A stretch of DNA of 64,000 bases from DASYDU01 sp050248495 (GTDB lineage Bacteria > Planctomycetota > Planctomycetia > Pirellulales > Lacipirellulaceae). Positions 49,569 through 58,415 of this stretch are shown here, in pieces. The position numbers and the translations under genes are program-made. Under the pieces are notes generated by a model. That model was given only the letters and a program-made list of their open reading frames with translations. It did no database searches and had not been told where the DNA came from. Numbering within the stretch: the first letter of the stretch is position 1; the number at the start of each line of letters is the position of its first letter. The stretch is from contig JBFWSG010000008.1 in assembly GCA_050248495.1 (NCBI GenBank), forward strand, positions 1 through 64,000. The letters are read 5' to 3'.

Positions 49569-51392
49569 ATGAAACCGCTCGGCATGCGACTGCTTGGATT
49601 GGGCCTGCTCGTCAGCTCCCTTGTCGGCGGCACGATGTCGGCCAATGCTCAGCCGGCGGTCGACGGACTGTGGACCACGAACTTCACTTGGGGCGGCGGC
49701 GGTGGCGTCGAGGCGGTGCACACGTTTCTGCTGCCGACCGGCAAAGTGATGTTCTGGTCCACCTGGCGCGAGAGTGTCGGCTTGTGGGATCCCGTGACGA
49801 GCCAGTTCTCGACGGCCGGCAATCTGCCTGCCTTCAACCCGTTTTGCTCTGGCCACGCGTGGTTGCCCGACGGGCGGCTACTGGTCGCCGGCGGTCATAT
49901 CTTCAATTACGACGGCGAGAATCGCGCCGACATTTACAATCCATTCACCAATCGCTGGGCCAACGCCGACCCGCTGCAAGCGAATGTTCCCAACATGGGA
50001 TCCACCAGCAGTGATCCGGCGACCAGCGGCAAGCGCTGGTATCCGAGCGCGACGACGCTCAGCAACGGCGATGTGCTGGTGTTGTCTGGCGACGTCGTGC
50101 CCATCAATAACGGCGGCGGAAACACCAATCGCACGGCACAGATTTATCAACCGGCAACCAACACCTGGCGAACGCTCACCGGTGCCCTCCGGCCGGCGAA
50201 CGATCTCCTGCCCGAATATCCGCGCGTCTTCCAGGGCCCCGATGGCCGCGCAATCTCGATGTCGGACAACAGCAACGACACGGAATACCTCGACCTTGCG
50301 GGCAACGGCTCGTGGTCGTATCTGCAGGACACACTCGATTCGAATCTGCACAACTACGGGCCAGCGGTGATGTACGACACGGGAAAGATCGCGTACATCG
50401 GCGGCGGCAACACACCGACTCGCAACATCTCGATCCTCGATTTGAACGCCACTCAGCCGGCGTGGCGTTACGGCGGCGGCGGAACGACGAAGCCGCCATT
50501 CGGCTCGCCGTATGTGATGAATCGGCCGCGGCGACAGAACAATGCCACGATCCTGGCCGACGGCACGGTACTCATCACCGGCGGCACCGACGTCACGGGC
50601 TGGAACGATCCGAACGGCTTGATCGCGACGGCCGAGATTTGGGACCCGGTCACGGAAGAAGTCACGCAGGTCGCCAGCGCGAACACCAACATCTATCGCG
50701 GTTACCATTCCACGGCGCTGTTGCTGCCGGACGGGCGCGTGCTGGTGACCGGCGGCGATCACGATTACGGCGGTGTGATCCCCGGACAGAACACGAATGC
50801 AGAGGTCTTTTCGCCGGCCTACTTGTTCAACGACGACGGCACGCCGGCCGCGCGGCCGACCGTGACCGCCGCGCCGGACGTTGCGGAACTGGGCGACACG
50901 ATCTTTGTCGAAACGCCCGATGCCGCGAGCATTGCCAAGGCGTTGTGGGTCGTGCCGGGCGCGGTGACGCACGCGCAAAACTGGACGCAGCGGGCGAACA
51001 CGCTGGACTTCTCGATCTCCGACGGCGGCGTCAACATCCAGCTGCCGGCCAACCAGAACGAGGCGCCGGTCGGCTACTACATGCTGTTCCTGGTGAATGA
51101 CCAGGGGACGCCGTCGATCGCAGAGTGGATTCGCGCGACGCCGAACATCCAGCTCGACGGCGACTTCAATCATGACGATGTGGTCGACGCAGCGGACTAC
51201 ACCGTGTGGCGCGACAATCTTGACGGCCAGTACACCGAAGCGGACTACGAATTGTGGAAGAACAATTTCGGCATGTCGGCCGGCGCGGCAGCGGTCGCGG
51301 AATCTTCGCACGCGGTGCCGGAAGCGAGTGGCATCGCGCTCTTCGCTGCTGCGCTCGTCCATCTCGGCTGTGTCCGACGATCGCGCCGGTGA
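49569..51392 (+). CDS. Galactose/glyoxal oxidase-like copper radical oxidase with dockerin-like module
   Basis: The 607-residue secreted protein has a signal peptide, a seven-bladed Kelch propeller and the C-terminal DUF1929 domain. Five residues match the galactose-oxidase active site by motif: Cys93 in FCSGHAWLPDG and Tyr158 in RWYPSAT (the Cys-Tyr cofactor pair), Tyr379 and His380 in RGYHSTALLLPDG, and His468 in AVTHAQNW. Such enzymes oxidise alcohols or aldehydes with O2 and release H2O2. After the catalytic part comes a dockerin-like module GDFNHDDVVDAADYTVWRDN and YTEADYELWKNNFG (about residues 531-567), then a weak sorting tail (VPEASGIALF ... RRSRR). It lies in one block with a heme peroxidase that could use its H2O2. 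Confidence 0.85.
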   Translation: MKPLGMRLLGLGLLVSSLVGGTMSANAQPAVDGLWTTNFTWGGGGGVEAVHTFLLPTGKVMFWSTWRESVGLWDPVTSQFSTAGNLPAFNPFCSGHAWLPDGRLLVAGGHIFNYDGENRADIYNPFTNRWANADPLQANVPNMGSTSSDPATSGKRWYPSATTLSNGDVLVLSGDVVPINNGGGNTNRTAQIYQPATNTWRTLTGALRPANDLLPEYPRVFQGPDGRAISMSDNSNDTEYLDLAGNGSWSYLQDTLDSNLHNYGPAVMYDTGKIAYIGGGNTPTRNISILDLNATQPAWRYGGGGTTKPPFGSPYVMNRPRRQNNATILADGTVLITGGTDVTGWNDPNGLIATAEIWDPVTEEVTQVASANTNIYRGYHSTALLLPDGRVLVTGGDHDYGGVIPGQNTNAEVFSPAYLFNDDGTPAARPTVTAAPDVAELGDTIFVETPDAASIAKALWVVPGAVTHAQNWTQRANTLDFSISDGGVNIQLPANQNEAPVGYYMLFLVNDQGTPSIAEWIRATPNIQLDGDFNHDDVVDAADYTVWRDNLDGQYTEADYELWKNNFGMSAGAAAVAESSHAVPEASGIALFAAALVHLGCVRRSRR

Positions 51393-51468
51393 TTGCCCTC
51401 GCCTTGGCGACAATTCGCGCTCTATATTTGTACGTCGAACGCGAAGAGTCTCTCTGCAAAGGTCGCCG

Positions 51469-51981
51469 ATGGTCGAGACAGTCATCCGAACGCTGCTGTT
51501 GGATTTCAATCTGACGATGCTCGCGCTGGCCTTCGTTGCGGCCGGTTGGCTCGGTTGGAAACGCCGCGGAGAGCCGGAATTCAGCATCGCCGAGACGCTG
51601 CTGGCCTGGTTGCTGCTGCTCTCCGTCGGCGGCCAGGGCATTTATACGTTTGTGATTCACGTCTTCTTTCCGCAGCTTTCGGCGGCGAACATCGGCTGGG
51701 CAGTCAGCCCGTTTCAGTACGAAGTCGGCATCGCCGATTTGACCGTCGGCGTGCTCGGGGTGATCGCATTCTGGGGCAATTTCAGCTTTCGGCTGGCGGC
51801 CGTGATTGCGGGAATCGTCTGGTATTGGGGTGACGCGATTGGCCACGTGAAGGAGATGATCGTCGCCAACAACTATGCGCCGGGCAATGCGGGACCTTGG
51901 TTCTGGACCGACGTCTTCGTGCCGATCCTGTTGATCGCGTGTACGGTTCTCGTTTGGCAGCAGCAGAAGAGGCAACCATGA
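51469..51981 (+). CDS. DUF6790-like membrane protein
   Basis: The 170-residue product has four to five hydrophobic helices and the family-like segments SVGGQGIYTFVIHVFFPQLSA, IGWAVSPFQYEVGIADLTVGV and WYWGDAIGHVKEMIVANNYA. These match DUF6790, an integral membrane family of unknown function. It starts at 51469 in the tail of a spacer after the oxidase gene, and its stop TGA overlaps the dacB ATG (ATGA), so it is translationally coupled to dacB. The pairing with a peptidoglycan enzyme suggests a cell-envelope role only by association. Confidence 0.7.
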   Translation: MVETVIRTLLLDFNLTMLALAFVAAGWLGWKRRGEPEFSIAETLLAWLLLLSVGGQGIYTFVIHVFFPQLSAANIGWAVSPFQYEVGIADLTVGVLGVIAFWGNFSFRLAAVIAGIVWYWGDAIGHVKEMIVANNYAPGNAGPWFWTDVFVPILLIACTVLVWQQQKRQP

Positions 51982-53570
51982 TTTTCAAACGCGTTTTCAC
52001 TTCGGCCATGCTCCTCACGTGGGTCCAGCTTGCAGTCGTCGCCGCGGCCGTCGAACCGCTGCCGGGCGAGATTCAGAAAGTCCTCGACAAGCCGCTGTAT
52101 AAGAACGGCGTGTGGGGTTTGAAGGTCGTCGACCTCGAGAGCGGCGAAGTGATCTACGAGCTGCGGCCGAAACAGAAATTGATGACCGGCTCGGTGCGAA
52201 AATTGTTTTCCATCGGGCTCGCCCTCGACAAGCTGGGCGCGGACCACAAATTCGTGACGCCGATCTATCGCCGCGGTGAAGTCAAGGACGGCGTACTCCA
52301 CGGCGATTTGATTCTCGTGGCGAGCGGCGACCTGGCGATGGGCGGGCGGTCGAATCCGGATGGATCGCTCGCCATCGTCGACTACGATCACAACGAGGCG
52401 AATTCGCTCGGCAATGCCGAGCTCACGAAGCCGGATGTGCTCGCCGGATTTGCAGCGCTCGCCAAACAGGTGGCCGCGGCCGGTATCAAGGAAGTCACCG
52501 GCGACGTGATCATCGACGACCGGTTGTTCGAGCCGTTCAATTTCCGCGGCGAGTTCGACGTGCGGCCGATCTTCGTGAACGATGACGTCGTCGACGTGAT
52601 GATCAGTCCGGAAGCACGCGTCGATTGGCGGCCGAAGTCGGCAGCGTTTGGCGTTGAGCCGGAACTTAAGCTGGCGGCGGCGAAGGGCGAGTTCACGCTT
52701 CAACTTGAGCCGGAATGCCCGCAATGCCTCGGCACGGCGCATTGCGCGGGAAAAGTTGCCGGCGAACTGCCGCGCGGTTTCGTGCCGCCGCTGACGGACG
52801 CGTATCCGCTGGTGCGGACGTTTCGCATCGCGGAGCCGCAGGATTTTGCACGGACCGTGCTGATCGAAGCGCTCGACAGCGCCGGCGTGAAAGTCGCGGC
52901 CGCTGCGGTCGCCAAAAACGACGCCAGCAAATTGCCGGCAAGCGACTCTTATTCAGGCAACGCGAGGGTTGCCGAGCTCGTATCGCCGCCGTACCGTGAG
53001 TATGCGAAGTGGATTCTCAAAGTCAGCTACAACATCGGCGCGGACACGAGCCTGATGCTGTTTGGATTGACGCAAGGCGTGCGCTCGATGCAGGCGTCGC
53101 TCGACGCGGAGCGCAAACTTCTGGGCGAAGACTTTCACATCGCCGGTGATGAGTTTCATTTCATCGACGGCAGCGGCGGCGGCGATAGTGCGGCGACGCC
53201 TGATGCGGTGGTCAGTTTTCTGCGTTCGATGCGGAAGGAAAAGTTCTTCGACGACTATCGAAATGCGCTCCCGATCCTGGCGACTGACGGGTCGCTCGGG
53301 TTTGTCACCGATTTTCAAAAGGATCTGTCGCTCTCCTGGGCCAAGGGACAAGTGCACGCGAAGACAGGGACGCTGCTGACGGGAACGGATGACGGCATAT
53401 TTTCGCTGCAGGCTCAGACACTCGCTGGGTACATCACGGCCAAGAGCGGTCGGCGTTTGGCCTTCGCTTTGTTCGCGAACGACGTCGCGCCGATCAGAGG
53501 GCTCGAGGACGTGATCGGTGTGTTCCAGGATGAAGGCACGATCTCGGCGATAATCTGGCGCGAAAACTAA
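51978..53570 (+). CDS. dacB: D-alanyl-D-alanine carboxypeptidase/endopeptidase (PBP4-type)
   Basis: The 530-residue product is a secreted S13-family peptidase that trims peptidoglycan peptides. A signal peptide (about residues 1-24) is followed by TGSVRKLFS (SxxK, Ser72-Lys75), KVSYNIGADTSL (SxN) and HAKTGTLL (KTG), the three active-site motifs. The long insert between the first and second motifs (GDVIIDDRLF region) is typical of PBP4. Its presence fits peptidoglycan in planctomycetes. It overlaps the DUF6790 gene by four bases and the convergent nuclease gene by about 77 bases. Confidence 0.92.
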   Translation: MIFKRVFTSAMLLTWVQLAVVAAAVEPLPGEIQKVLDKPLYKNGVWGLKVVDLESGEVIYELRPKQKLMTGSVRKLFSIGLALDKLGADHKFVTPIYRRGEVKDGVLHGDLILVASGDLAMGGRSNPDGSLAIVDYDHNEANSLGNAELTKPDVLAGFAALAKQVAAAGIKEVTGDVIIDDRLFEPFNFRGEFDVRPIFVNDDVVDVMISPEARVDWRPKSAAFGVEPELKLAAAKGEFTLQLEPECPQCLGTAHCAGKVAGELPRGFVPPLTDAYPLVRTFRIAEPQDFARTVLIEALDSAGVKVAAAAVAKNDASKLPASDSYSGNARVAELVSPPYREYAKWILKVSYNIGADTSLMLFGLTQGVRSMQASLDAERKLLGEDFHIAGDEFHFIDGSGGGDSAATPDAVVSFLRSMRKEKFFDDYRNALPILATDGSLGFVTDFQKDLSLSWAKGQVHAKTGTLLTGTDDGIFSLQAQTLAGYITAKSGRRLAFALFANDVAPIRGLEDVIGVFQDEGTISAIIWREN

Positions 53571-54690
53571 AGCGTCTGCGACGTACCGCTGAACCCGCAA
53601 TTGCTGCTGCAAATAAGAGCGAGACGGCAGCCGGTTCCGGAACGGCCGTCGCCGCGCTGAAGCCCCCAATCGATTGGCCGAAGTGCTCCTTCCAATAGGT
53701 GAAGTCGCTCTCATCGACCGTTGCGGGCGTGGGATCGTTGACGAGCGGATTGGGCGATACGCCGACCGCGTCACGCCAGGCAGTGTAGTCGCCGGCGTCG
53801 ATCACGTTGTCGCCATTGTAGTCGCCCGTCAGCCCGAGGTTCGGAATTGGCGAGCCGGCGTTAACCCAGGCGGTGTACCAGCCATCGGCCACTGCTTCGG
53901 ATGCTTCCTGAAAGAGCACGCGCGTGAAGTCGCCGGTTTGAGACCACATGCTGTCATAGTAGGCTGTGTTGTAGCTGCCGGCCGCCGCTCGCGCCGCGGT
54001 GTCGGCCGCCATGATGTCGTCGACAAACTGGTAGTGGATGTCGATGCTATCAAACACGTCGTCGATCACAGTCGCTTGGAATTCTGCATCCGCTGCGGAA
54101 AATGTCAAGTTGCTCAACTTTCGCGAGATCATCGAGCTCTCATACCGCGAGTGAACACCGTTGTTGCCGCTCAGTTGTCCGTCGTAGTTCTGCGTCAGGT
54201 GGAGCGGGTTGTGCATGTCTTCGATGTAATGGGCCTGCGCGGCGGCGGTTGGGATCAGGTTCAGCCAGTCCTGCTTCGTTCTGGCGTTTGACATCAGCGT
54301 GGTGAGACTCTGCACGTAGTCCGCGTACGTCCACGGTCCCCTGCCATTTTGTTCGACGTAGGAAGCCCCGTATTTGGCGATGAGCACGTTGACGTCGTGC
54401 GGGAACGTGCCGGCGGCAAACTCGGGATAGACGTCGATGTCAATGTAATGCCGGCCGGGCGGTTCTTGCGAGGCCTGGCTGCGGATCGTGCTCACGTTGG
54501 CTTCAAAGAAGCTGCGCAGTGGCTGGGGCAGATGGGGAATCGCGCCGCCGGTGATGTGCGAATGGCCGGTCGAACCCCAAGCGGCGGCGCGGGGCGCGGT
54601 CCAATTCAGCACGAGCAACAGCGCGGTTGCACCTAAAGCACAATGCGCACACACACGCAATCGAACATTCATCGAGTCGCTCACGCTCAT
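53494..54690 (-). CDS. S1/P1-type nuclease or zinc phospholipase C with dockerin-like module and PEP-CTERM tail
   Basis: The 398-residue product has a signal peptide cleaved before Trp38 in AAWGSTGHSHI; the free N-terminal Trp and the nearby His bind zinc in the S1/P1 nuclease and phospholipase C superfamily. HYIDIDVYP and QAHYIEDMHNPLH supply further ligands. A dockerin-like module follows (GDYNGDNVIDAGDYTAWRD, then TVDESDFTYWKEHFG), then VPEPAAVSLLF plus helix and RRRR, the PEP-CTERM tail. About 25 residues lie beyond the basic cluster, which is unusual for PEP-CTERM. These codons lie opposite the end of dacB. Nuclease versus lipase activity cannot be decided. Confidence 0.8.
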   Translation of the reverse strand: MSVSDSMNVRLRVCAHCALGATALLLVLNWTAPRAAAWGSTGHSHITGGAIPHLPQPLRSFFEANVSTIRSQASQEPPGRHYIDIDVYPEFAAGTFPHDVNVLIAKYGASYVEQNGRGPWTYADYVQSLTTLMSNARTKQDWLNLIPTAAAQAHYIEDMHNPLHLTQNYDGQLSGNNGVHSRYESSMISRKLSNLTFSAADAEFQATVIDDVFDSIDIHYQFVDDIMAADTAARAAAGSYNTAYYDSMWSQTGDFTRVLFQEASEAVADGWYTAWVNAGSPIPNLGLTGDYNGDNVIDAGDYTAWRDAVGVSPNPLVNDPTPATVDESDFTYWKEHFGQSIGGFSAATAVPEPAAVSLLFAAAIAGSAVRRRRFSFRARLSPRSCLHPGTHRSRPRAL

Positions 54691-54804
54691 CCAACTGCCC
54701 CACGATCTTTCCTGCCTGAAGGTGATGTGGCAAAGCAGAACTTAAGTTAGCAGAGATCACCACAGTGCTCTACGAAAATTCTTGGCCACCAAAATGCTGC
54801 GGAA

Positions 54805-55509
54805 TTAGTTTGTGCCGTGCCGCACTTCATCGAGCAGCCGCGGCGGGACGCCGATGTCGCAGACGTGCACGTGGCCGAGGAATGGCTCGGCGGCTGGTTT
54901 TGTGAAACCGATTTTCGTGGCGGCGAAGGTGCAAGTGTGGTCGGCGCGGATCGTGTGGACGGCCGGCTCGCCCGTGTCGCAGTCGAGGCCGCTGGGGACG
55001 TCGACGGCGAGTTTGCGGGCCGGCTGTTTGTTGAACCAATCGATCGCGGCGTCGAGCGGCGGGCGCGGTTCGCCGCGCGCGCCGGTGCCGAGCATGGCGT
55101 CTACGAGCCAATCCGCGTCACTGCCTTCGCGGCTGAGCCAGTCCAATAAGTCCGGGGTCGAGGACGACCCGGCTCGCTGAGGCGTTTCGACGATCGGCAC
55201 ATTTGTTTTTTCGAGGATCGCGAAGTTCACCGCCGCGTCGCCGGTGAGTTCGCTCGCCGGAAAGAGCAAAATCACTTTGCACATGTGGCCGCGGATTTCC
55301 AGGTGGCGGGCGATGACAAACCCGTCGCCGGCGTTGTTGCCTTTGCCACAGAGAATCACCACCGGGCCGTGGATGCCGAGTCGCTCGAGCACATCGACCA
55401 CACCTCGGCCGGCGTTCTCCATGAGCACGAGGCCGCTGATGCCGAAGTCGTCGATTGCGCGACGGTCGAGTTGGCGGCTCTGTTCGCGGGTGAGGGCGAA
55501 CTCGTTCAC
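54805..55509 (-). CDS. nnrE: NAD(P)H-hydrate epimerase
   Basis: The 234-residue enzyme repairs R-NAD(P)HX. YjeF_N motifs are present: LMENAGRGVVDVL, CGKGNNAGDGFVIARHL (the GxGNNGGDG phosphate-binding motif), WLVDAMLGTGARG, LAVDVPSGLDCDTG and TCTFAATKIGF. The C-terminal dehydratase domain of bifunctional forms is absent. Residues corresponding to 55152-55178 (TPQRAGSSSTPDL) are encoded by an in-frame copy of a palindromic repeat in a variable region between beta strands. It is downstream of sdhB with a repeat-bearing spacer. Confidence 0.92.
   Translation of the reverse strand: MNEFALTREQSRQLDRRAIDDFGISGLVLMENAGRGVVDVLERLGIHGPVVILCGKGNNAGDGFVIARHLEIRGHMCKVILLFPASELTGDAAVNFAILEKTNVPIVETPQRAGSSSTPDLLDWLSREGSDADWLVDAMLGTGARGEPRPPLDAAIDWFNKQPARKLAVDVPSGLDCDTGEPAVHTIRADHTCTFAATKIGFTKPAAEPFLGHVHVCDIGVPPRLLDEVRHGTN
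55152..55178. repeat. In-gene copy of the GGGG-CG-AGGA-CG-CCCC palindrome
   Basis: CGGGGTCGAGGACGACCCGG, then CTCGCT. Compared with the copies at 31157-31182, both arms have changed together (GGGGC/GCCCC to GGGTC/GACCC), so the hairpin is kept. Confidence 0.7.
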
Positions 55510-55522
55510 GATTCCGAATACT

Positions 55523-55548
55523 CGGGGGCGGGGACGCCCCGGCTCGCT
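55523..55548. repeat. Copy of the GGGGGCG palindrome between nnrE and sdhB
   Basis: CGGGGGCGGGGACGCCCCGG then CTCGCT, the same element as at 31157-31182 with one loop change. Confidence 0.7.
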
Positions 55549-55555
55549 GTGCTCG

Positions 55556-56401
55556 TTAACGCTCGAACCAGCTCTTGATCCATTCGATCGTGGTCGCGCG
55601 GCCGGCGCGGGCGATCGAGCGGGTCAGCGGGATGTTCTTGGGGCAGACGGCGACGCAGTTCTGGGCGTTGCCGCAGACTTGGATGCCGCCGGGGGCCATC
55701 AGGGCGTCGAGCCGCTCGTGGGCATTCATCTGGCCGGTGCCGTGCTGGTTGAAGAGCATCACCTGGCTGATGGCTGCGGCGCCGACGAAGCCTTCGTCGT
55801 ACGCGGCACTTTGGCGGGCTGCGTAGGCGGCGTCGCTCTCGCCGCTGGTGCGTTCGACTTCGATCTTGTCGTACTGCGGGCAGGCTTCGACGCAGCAGCC
55901 GCAGGTCATGCATTCGGAGAGCGGGTAGCGCGTCTCCTGAGACTCGGGCGACTCACGCGGGCCGGGGCCGCGGTCGGAGTAGTCGTCGACGGGGACCCAG
56001 GCTTTCACTTTTTCGAGCGTGCGGAACATGCGGCCGCGGTCGACGCAGAGGTCGCGGAGGACCGGGAATTTCGACATCGGCCGGAGCTCGATCTCGCCCG
56101 GCTGATCATCGAGGATGCGGTCGACGAGGGTGGAGCAGGCCTGGCGGGTGCGGCCGTTGACGAGCATCGTGCAGGCGCCGCAGACCTCTTCGAGGCAGTT
56201 GCAGTCCCAGGCGACGGGCGAGGTCTTTTTGCCCTCCTCGGTCGTGGCCTGGGCGGCGATCTTTTGCAGCACGCTGATGATGTTGAGATTCGCCTCGTAA
56301 GGAATCTGGTGCCGTTCCCAGCGAGGCTGTTTGCCCGGGGCGTCCTGGCGGAGGATGCGGATCGAGAGGGACGCGGGGTGAGATTCGGTGGCGGTGACCA
56401 T
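55556..56401 (-). CDS. sdhB: Succinate dehydrogenase / fumarate reductase iron-sulfur subunit
   Basis: The 281-residue subunit carries electrons from FAD to the quinone site. The [2Fe-2S] ligands are in WDCNCLEEVCGACTMLVNG, and the [4Fe-4S] and [3Fe-4S] ligands in SECMTCGCCVEACPQ and VAVCPKNIPL. It is on the same strand as sdhA and sdhC, but is separated from sdhA by about 3.2 kb of other genes, some on the opposite strand, so it needs its own promoter. Length is normal. Confidence 0.95.
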   Translation of the reverse strand: MVTATESHPASLSIRILRQDAPGKQPRWERHQIPYEANLNIISVLQKIAAQATTEEGKKTSPVAWDCNCLEEVCGACTMLVNGRTRQACSTLVDRILDDQPGEIELRPMSKFPVLRDLCVDRGRMFRTLEKVKAWVPVDDYSDRGPGPRESPESQETRYPLSECMTCGCCVEACPQYDKIEVERTSGESDAAYAARQSAAYDEGFVGAAAISQVMLFNQHGTGQMNAHERLDALMAPGGIQVCGNAQNCVAVCPKNIPLTRSIARAGRATTIEWIKSWFER

Positions 56402-57085
56402 GATTTATTGAATGCGGATTGGCCGCGGGAATTGGTGCGCTCGTTCGTCTTTTCGAATTGTAAAGGGATTGCGGGGGGAGGCCAAGCGGAGATGAACGGG
56501 GCGACGCGCAGGGTGAGCGGACGCGCGTCGGCGCGCGACGCGGGTGATTTTGCGTTTGGGGTGGTGGGAGGGGCTAATTTGTGATGGTGTTGGTGACGCC
56601 TTCGAAGATGTCAGGGGTTTTTTGGGGTGGGGAGTGGGGGCTCCCGCTCCCGCTCGCTGAAGCGAGCTCGCCTAGGTTGGGTTTCGAACAGCGCTTGAAA
56701 AAAGAAGGAAGCTTACTTCGCCGGTGGATTGGAGGTACCTTGGGGCGCGGGTTATACCGCTCCCGGTTGGCGCCACGGCGATCCCCAGCCGCTGGTCAGG
56801 AATCAGGCCCCTCGAGGCCCATTGGCGCGACTGGCTTCCATGGAGGTACTAATCCCGATCGACTTCCCGCTCGATCGGGCCCTCGAAGCCCCGCGTGGGA
56901 TGATGTTCTCCCGAGACGGTGTGCACGCCGCCGGGTGTTGTACAACGGCAGCCAGCTGACTCGCAGCTCCGACGTGAACCAGCTTAGCGGATAGTGGACA
57001 TGGGTTCAACAATTGTTTTCAGGCCACTGGGCAGGTGAGGAGGTGGCTGAAAGTTGGGACTTGACGTTCCTAGCGCGGCCAATGA
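56402..57085. other. Spacer upstream of sdhB without a convincing gene
   Basis: About 680 bases. 56590-56660 is G-rich simple sequence. An open frame at 56729-56959 (plus) reads WGAGYTAPGWRHGDPQPL but has no ribosome binding site or recognisable domain. No promoter could be assigned. Confidence 0.4.
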
Positions 57086-58207
57086 TCAAGGCGCGGCGAG
57101 CGGGTCGCCGACTTGGGGCCAGCCGGCGTTGGTCCACGTTAGCGGGCGGACCTGGAGGATGCGCTGGGCGTCGAGGTGCTCCATGTCGTAGGTATGGTGG
57201 ACCATCCATTCTCCGGCGTCGGTCGTGATGACGCCGTTGTGGCCGGGGCCGCGCCAGCGGTCGTCGCCCGCGAGGACGAGGGTGCCGCCGCCTTCGAGCA
57301 GCGGCTTGCCGGCGGCGTCGACGAAGGGACCGATCGCGCTGCGGCTGCGGCCGACGACGACGTGATACGTGCTCTTCGCCCCGTCGCAGCAGGAGCCCCA
57401 CGAGACGAAGAGATAGTAGTAGCCGTCGTGGAAGATGACGTACGCGGCCTCGATGTCGCGTGACTTGGTATCGGGGTGGGCGGCGACGGCTTTGATCTCG
57501 GCATCCGGCTTCGGCTTGCCCGTGGCGGGGTCGATTTCGACGACTTTAATGCCGGTCCAGTAGGAGCCGAAGAAGAGGAGCCAGCGGCCGTCCTGGTCGA
57601 CAAAGAGGGCGGGGTCGATGGCGTTGAAGTCGTTGTCATGGGGGTGGGACTCGATGACTTTGCCGCGATCTTGCCACTTGTAGTCGGCGCTCGCGGGGTC
57701 GATCGATTTGTTTACGGCCAGCCCGATCACGGAGCGCTGAGAACCCATCGTGGAGACGCTGTAGTAGAGATAGTAGAGGCCGTCGTGGTAGCTCAGATCG
57801 GGCGCCCAGATGTTGCGTGCCCCGGGGATTTCGTCGTGCGCCCAATCGGGCACCGGCTTGTCGAACACCGTGCCGACGGCTTGCCAGCTCCGCAGGTCGG
57901 TGCTTTGGAGCAGCTTGATGCCCGGGGCGGTGGCGACGACAACGTAAGTGGTTTTTCCCGCAGTGTTAGTGGCGGCGAGGCCGGTGGGGTCGGGGGCGGT
58001 TTGGAGGAGGCTGGAACCGTGGTTGACGTTGGGGCCGTGGTTGACGTTGGGGCCGTGGTTGACGTTGGGGACTTCGGCGGTAGATACAGCCGCTGACATT
58101 GCGGATATGAGCAGTGCGATTAGAAGCTGCCAGCGTCGCAAATGGCGCGCTACGTAACCGTTTGTGTCACACATGGTGGAGCTCTCATGGCGGATTTTCG
58201 CGGGCAA
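57086..58207 (-). CDS. GH43-family glycoside hydrolase (arabinanase-like)
   Basis: The 373-residue product has a signal peptide (after a possible ATG at 58174), a short repeat region with PNVNHG three times (18-bp tandem repeats, 58017-58070), then a five-bladed propeller of GH43 type. Signature stretches are DPTGLAATN (base Asp region), ARNIWAPDLSYHDGLYYLYY, NAIDPALFVDQDGRWLLFF and DIEAAYVIFHDGYYYLFV with the acid Glu. This is close to endo-arabinanases and related exo-enzymes, which cut plant or algal polysaccharides outside the cell. It interrupts the sdh genes together with the next two entries. Confidence 0.88.
   Translation of the reverse strand: MPAKIRHESSTMCDTNGYVARHLRRWQLLIALLISAMSAAVSTAEVPNVNHGPNVNHGPNVNHGSSLLQTAPDPTGLAATNTAGKTTYVVVATAPGIKLLQSTDLRSWQAVGTVFDKPVPDWAHDEIPGARNIWAPDLSYHDGLYYLYYSVSTMGSQRSVIGLAVNKSIDPASADYKWQDRGKVIESHPHDNDFNAIDPALFVDQDGRWLLFFGSYWTGIKVVEIDPATGKPKPDAEIKAVAAHPDTKSRDIEAAYVIFHDGYYYLFVSWGSCCDGAKSTYHVVVGRSRSAIGPFVDAAGKPLLEGGGTLVLAGDDRWRGPGHNGVITTDAGEWMVHHTYDMEHLDAQRILQVRPLTWTNAGWPQVGDPLAAP
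58017..58070. repeat. Three tandem copies of an 18-bp repeat in the GH43 gene
   Basis: CCGTGGTTGACGTTGGGG occurs three times head to tail and encodes P-N-V-N-H-G on the minus strand, directly after the signal peptide. Copy number is likely to vary. Confidence 0.85.
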
Positions 58208-58386
58208 CCGTCAATCGCCGAGGACCGCCATTTATAGCATGGATGACAGGGTGCTGTGGGAAAAACACGGCTCGCTCGCTGGTGTAATTCGATTCGGCGC
58301 GAGACCTCGCGCGATGTGCGCGGTTGTCATTCAACAATCGCCGCGAGAGGGCATAGTCTGCTGACTAGTCGGATACCCCCAATTAG

Positions 58387-58415
58387 TTGTAGTAATTGTA
58401 TTTTGTGGCTATAAT
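58387..58415 (+). promoter_or_regulatory. Sigma-70 promoter of the PEP-CTERM gene at 58540
   Basis: TTGTAG (58387-58392), 17-base spacer and a perfect TATAAT (58410-58415), 125 bases before the start codon. Confidence 0.6.

Noticed and set aside
56729..56959. Possible 76-residue protein in the spacer upstream of sdhB
   Set aside because: No ribosome binding site, odd composition and no domain; overlapping frames are equally open.
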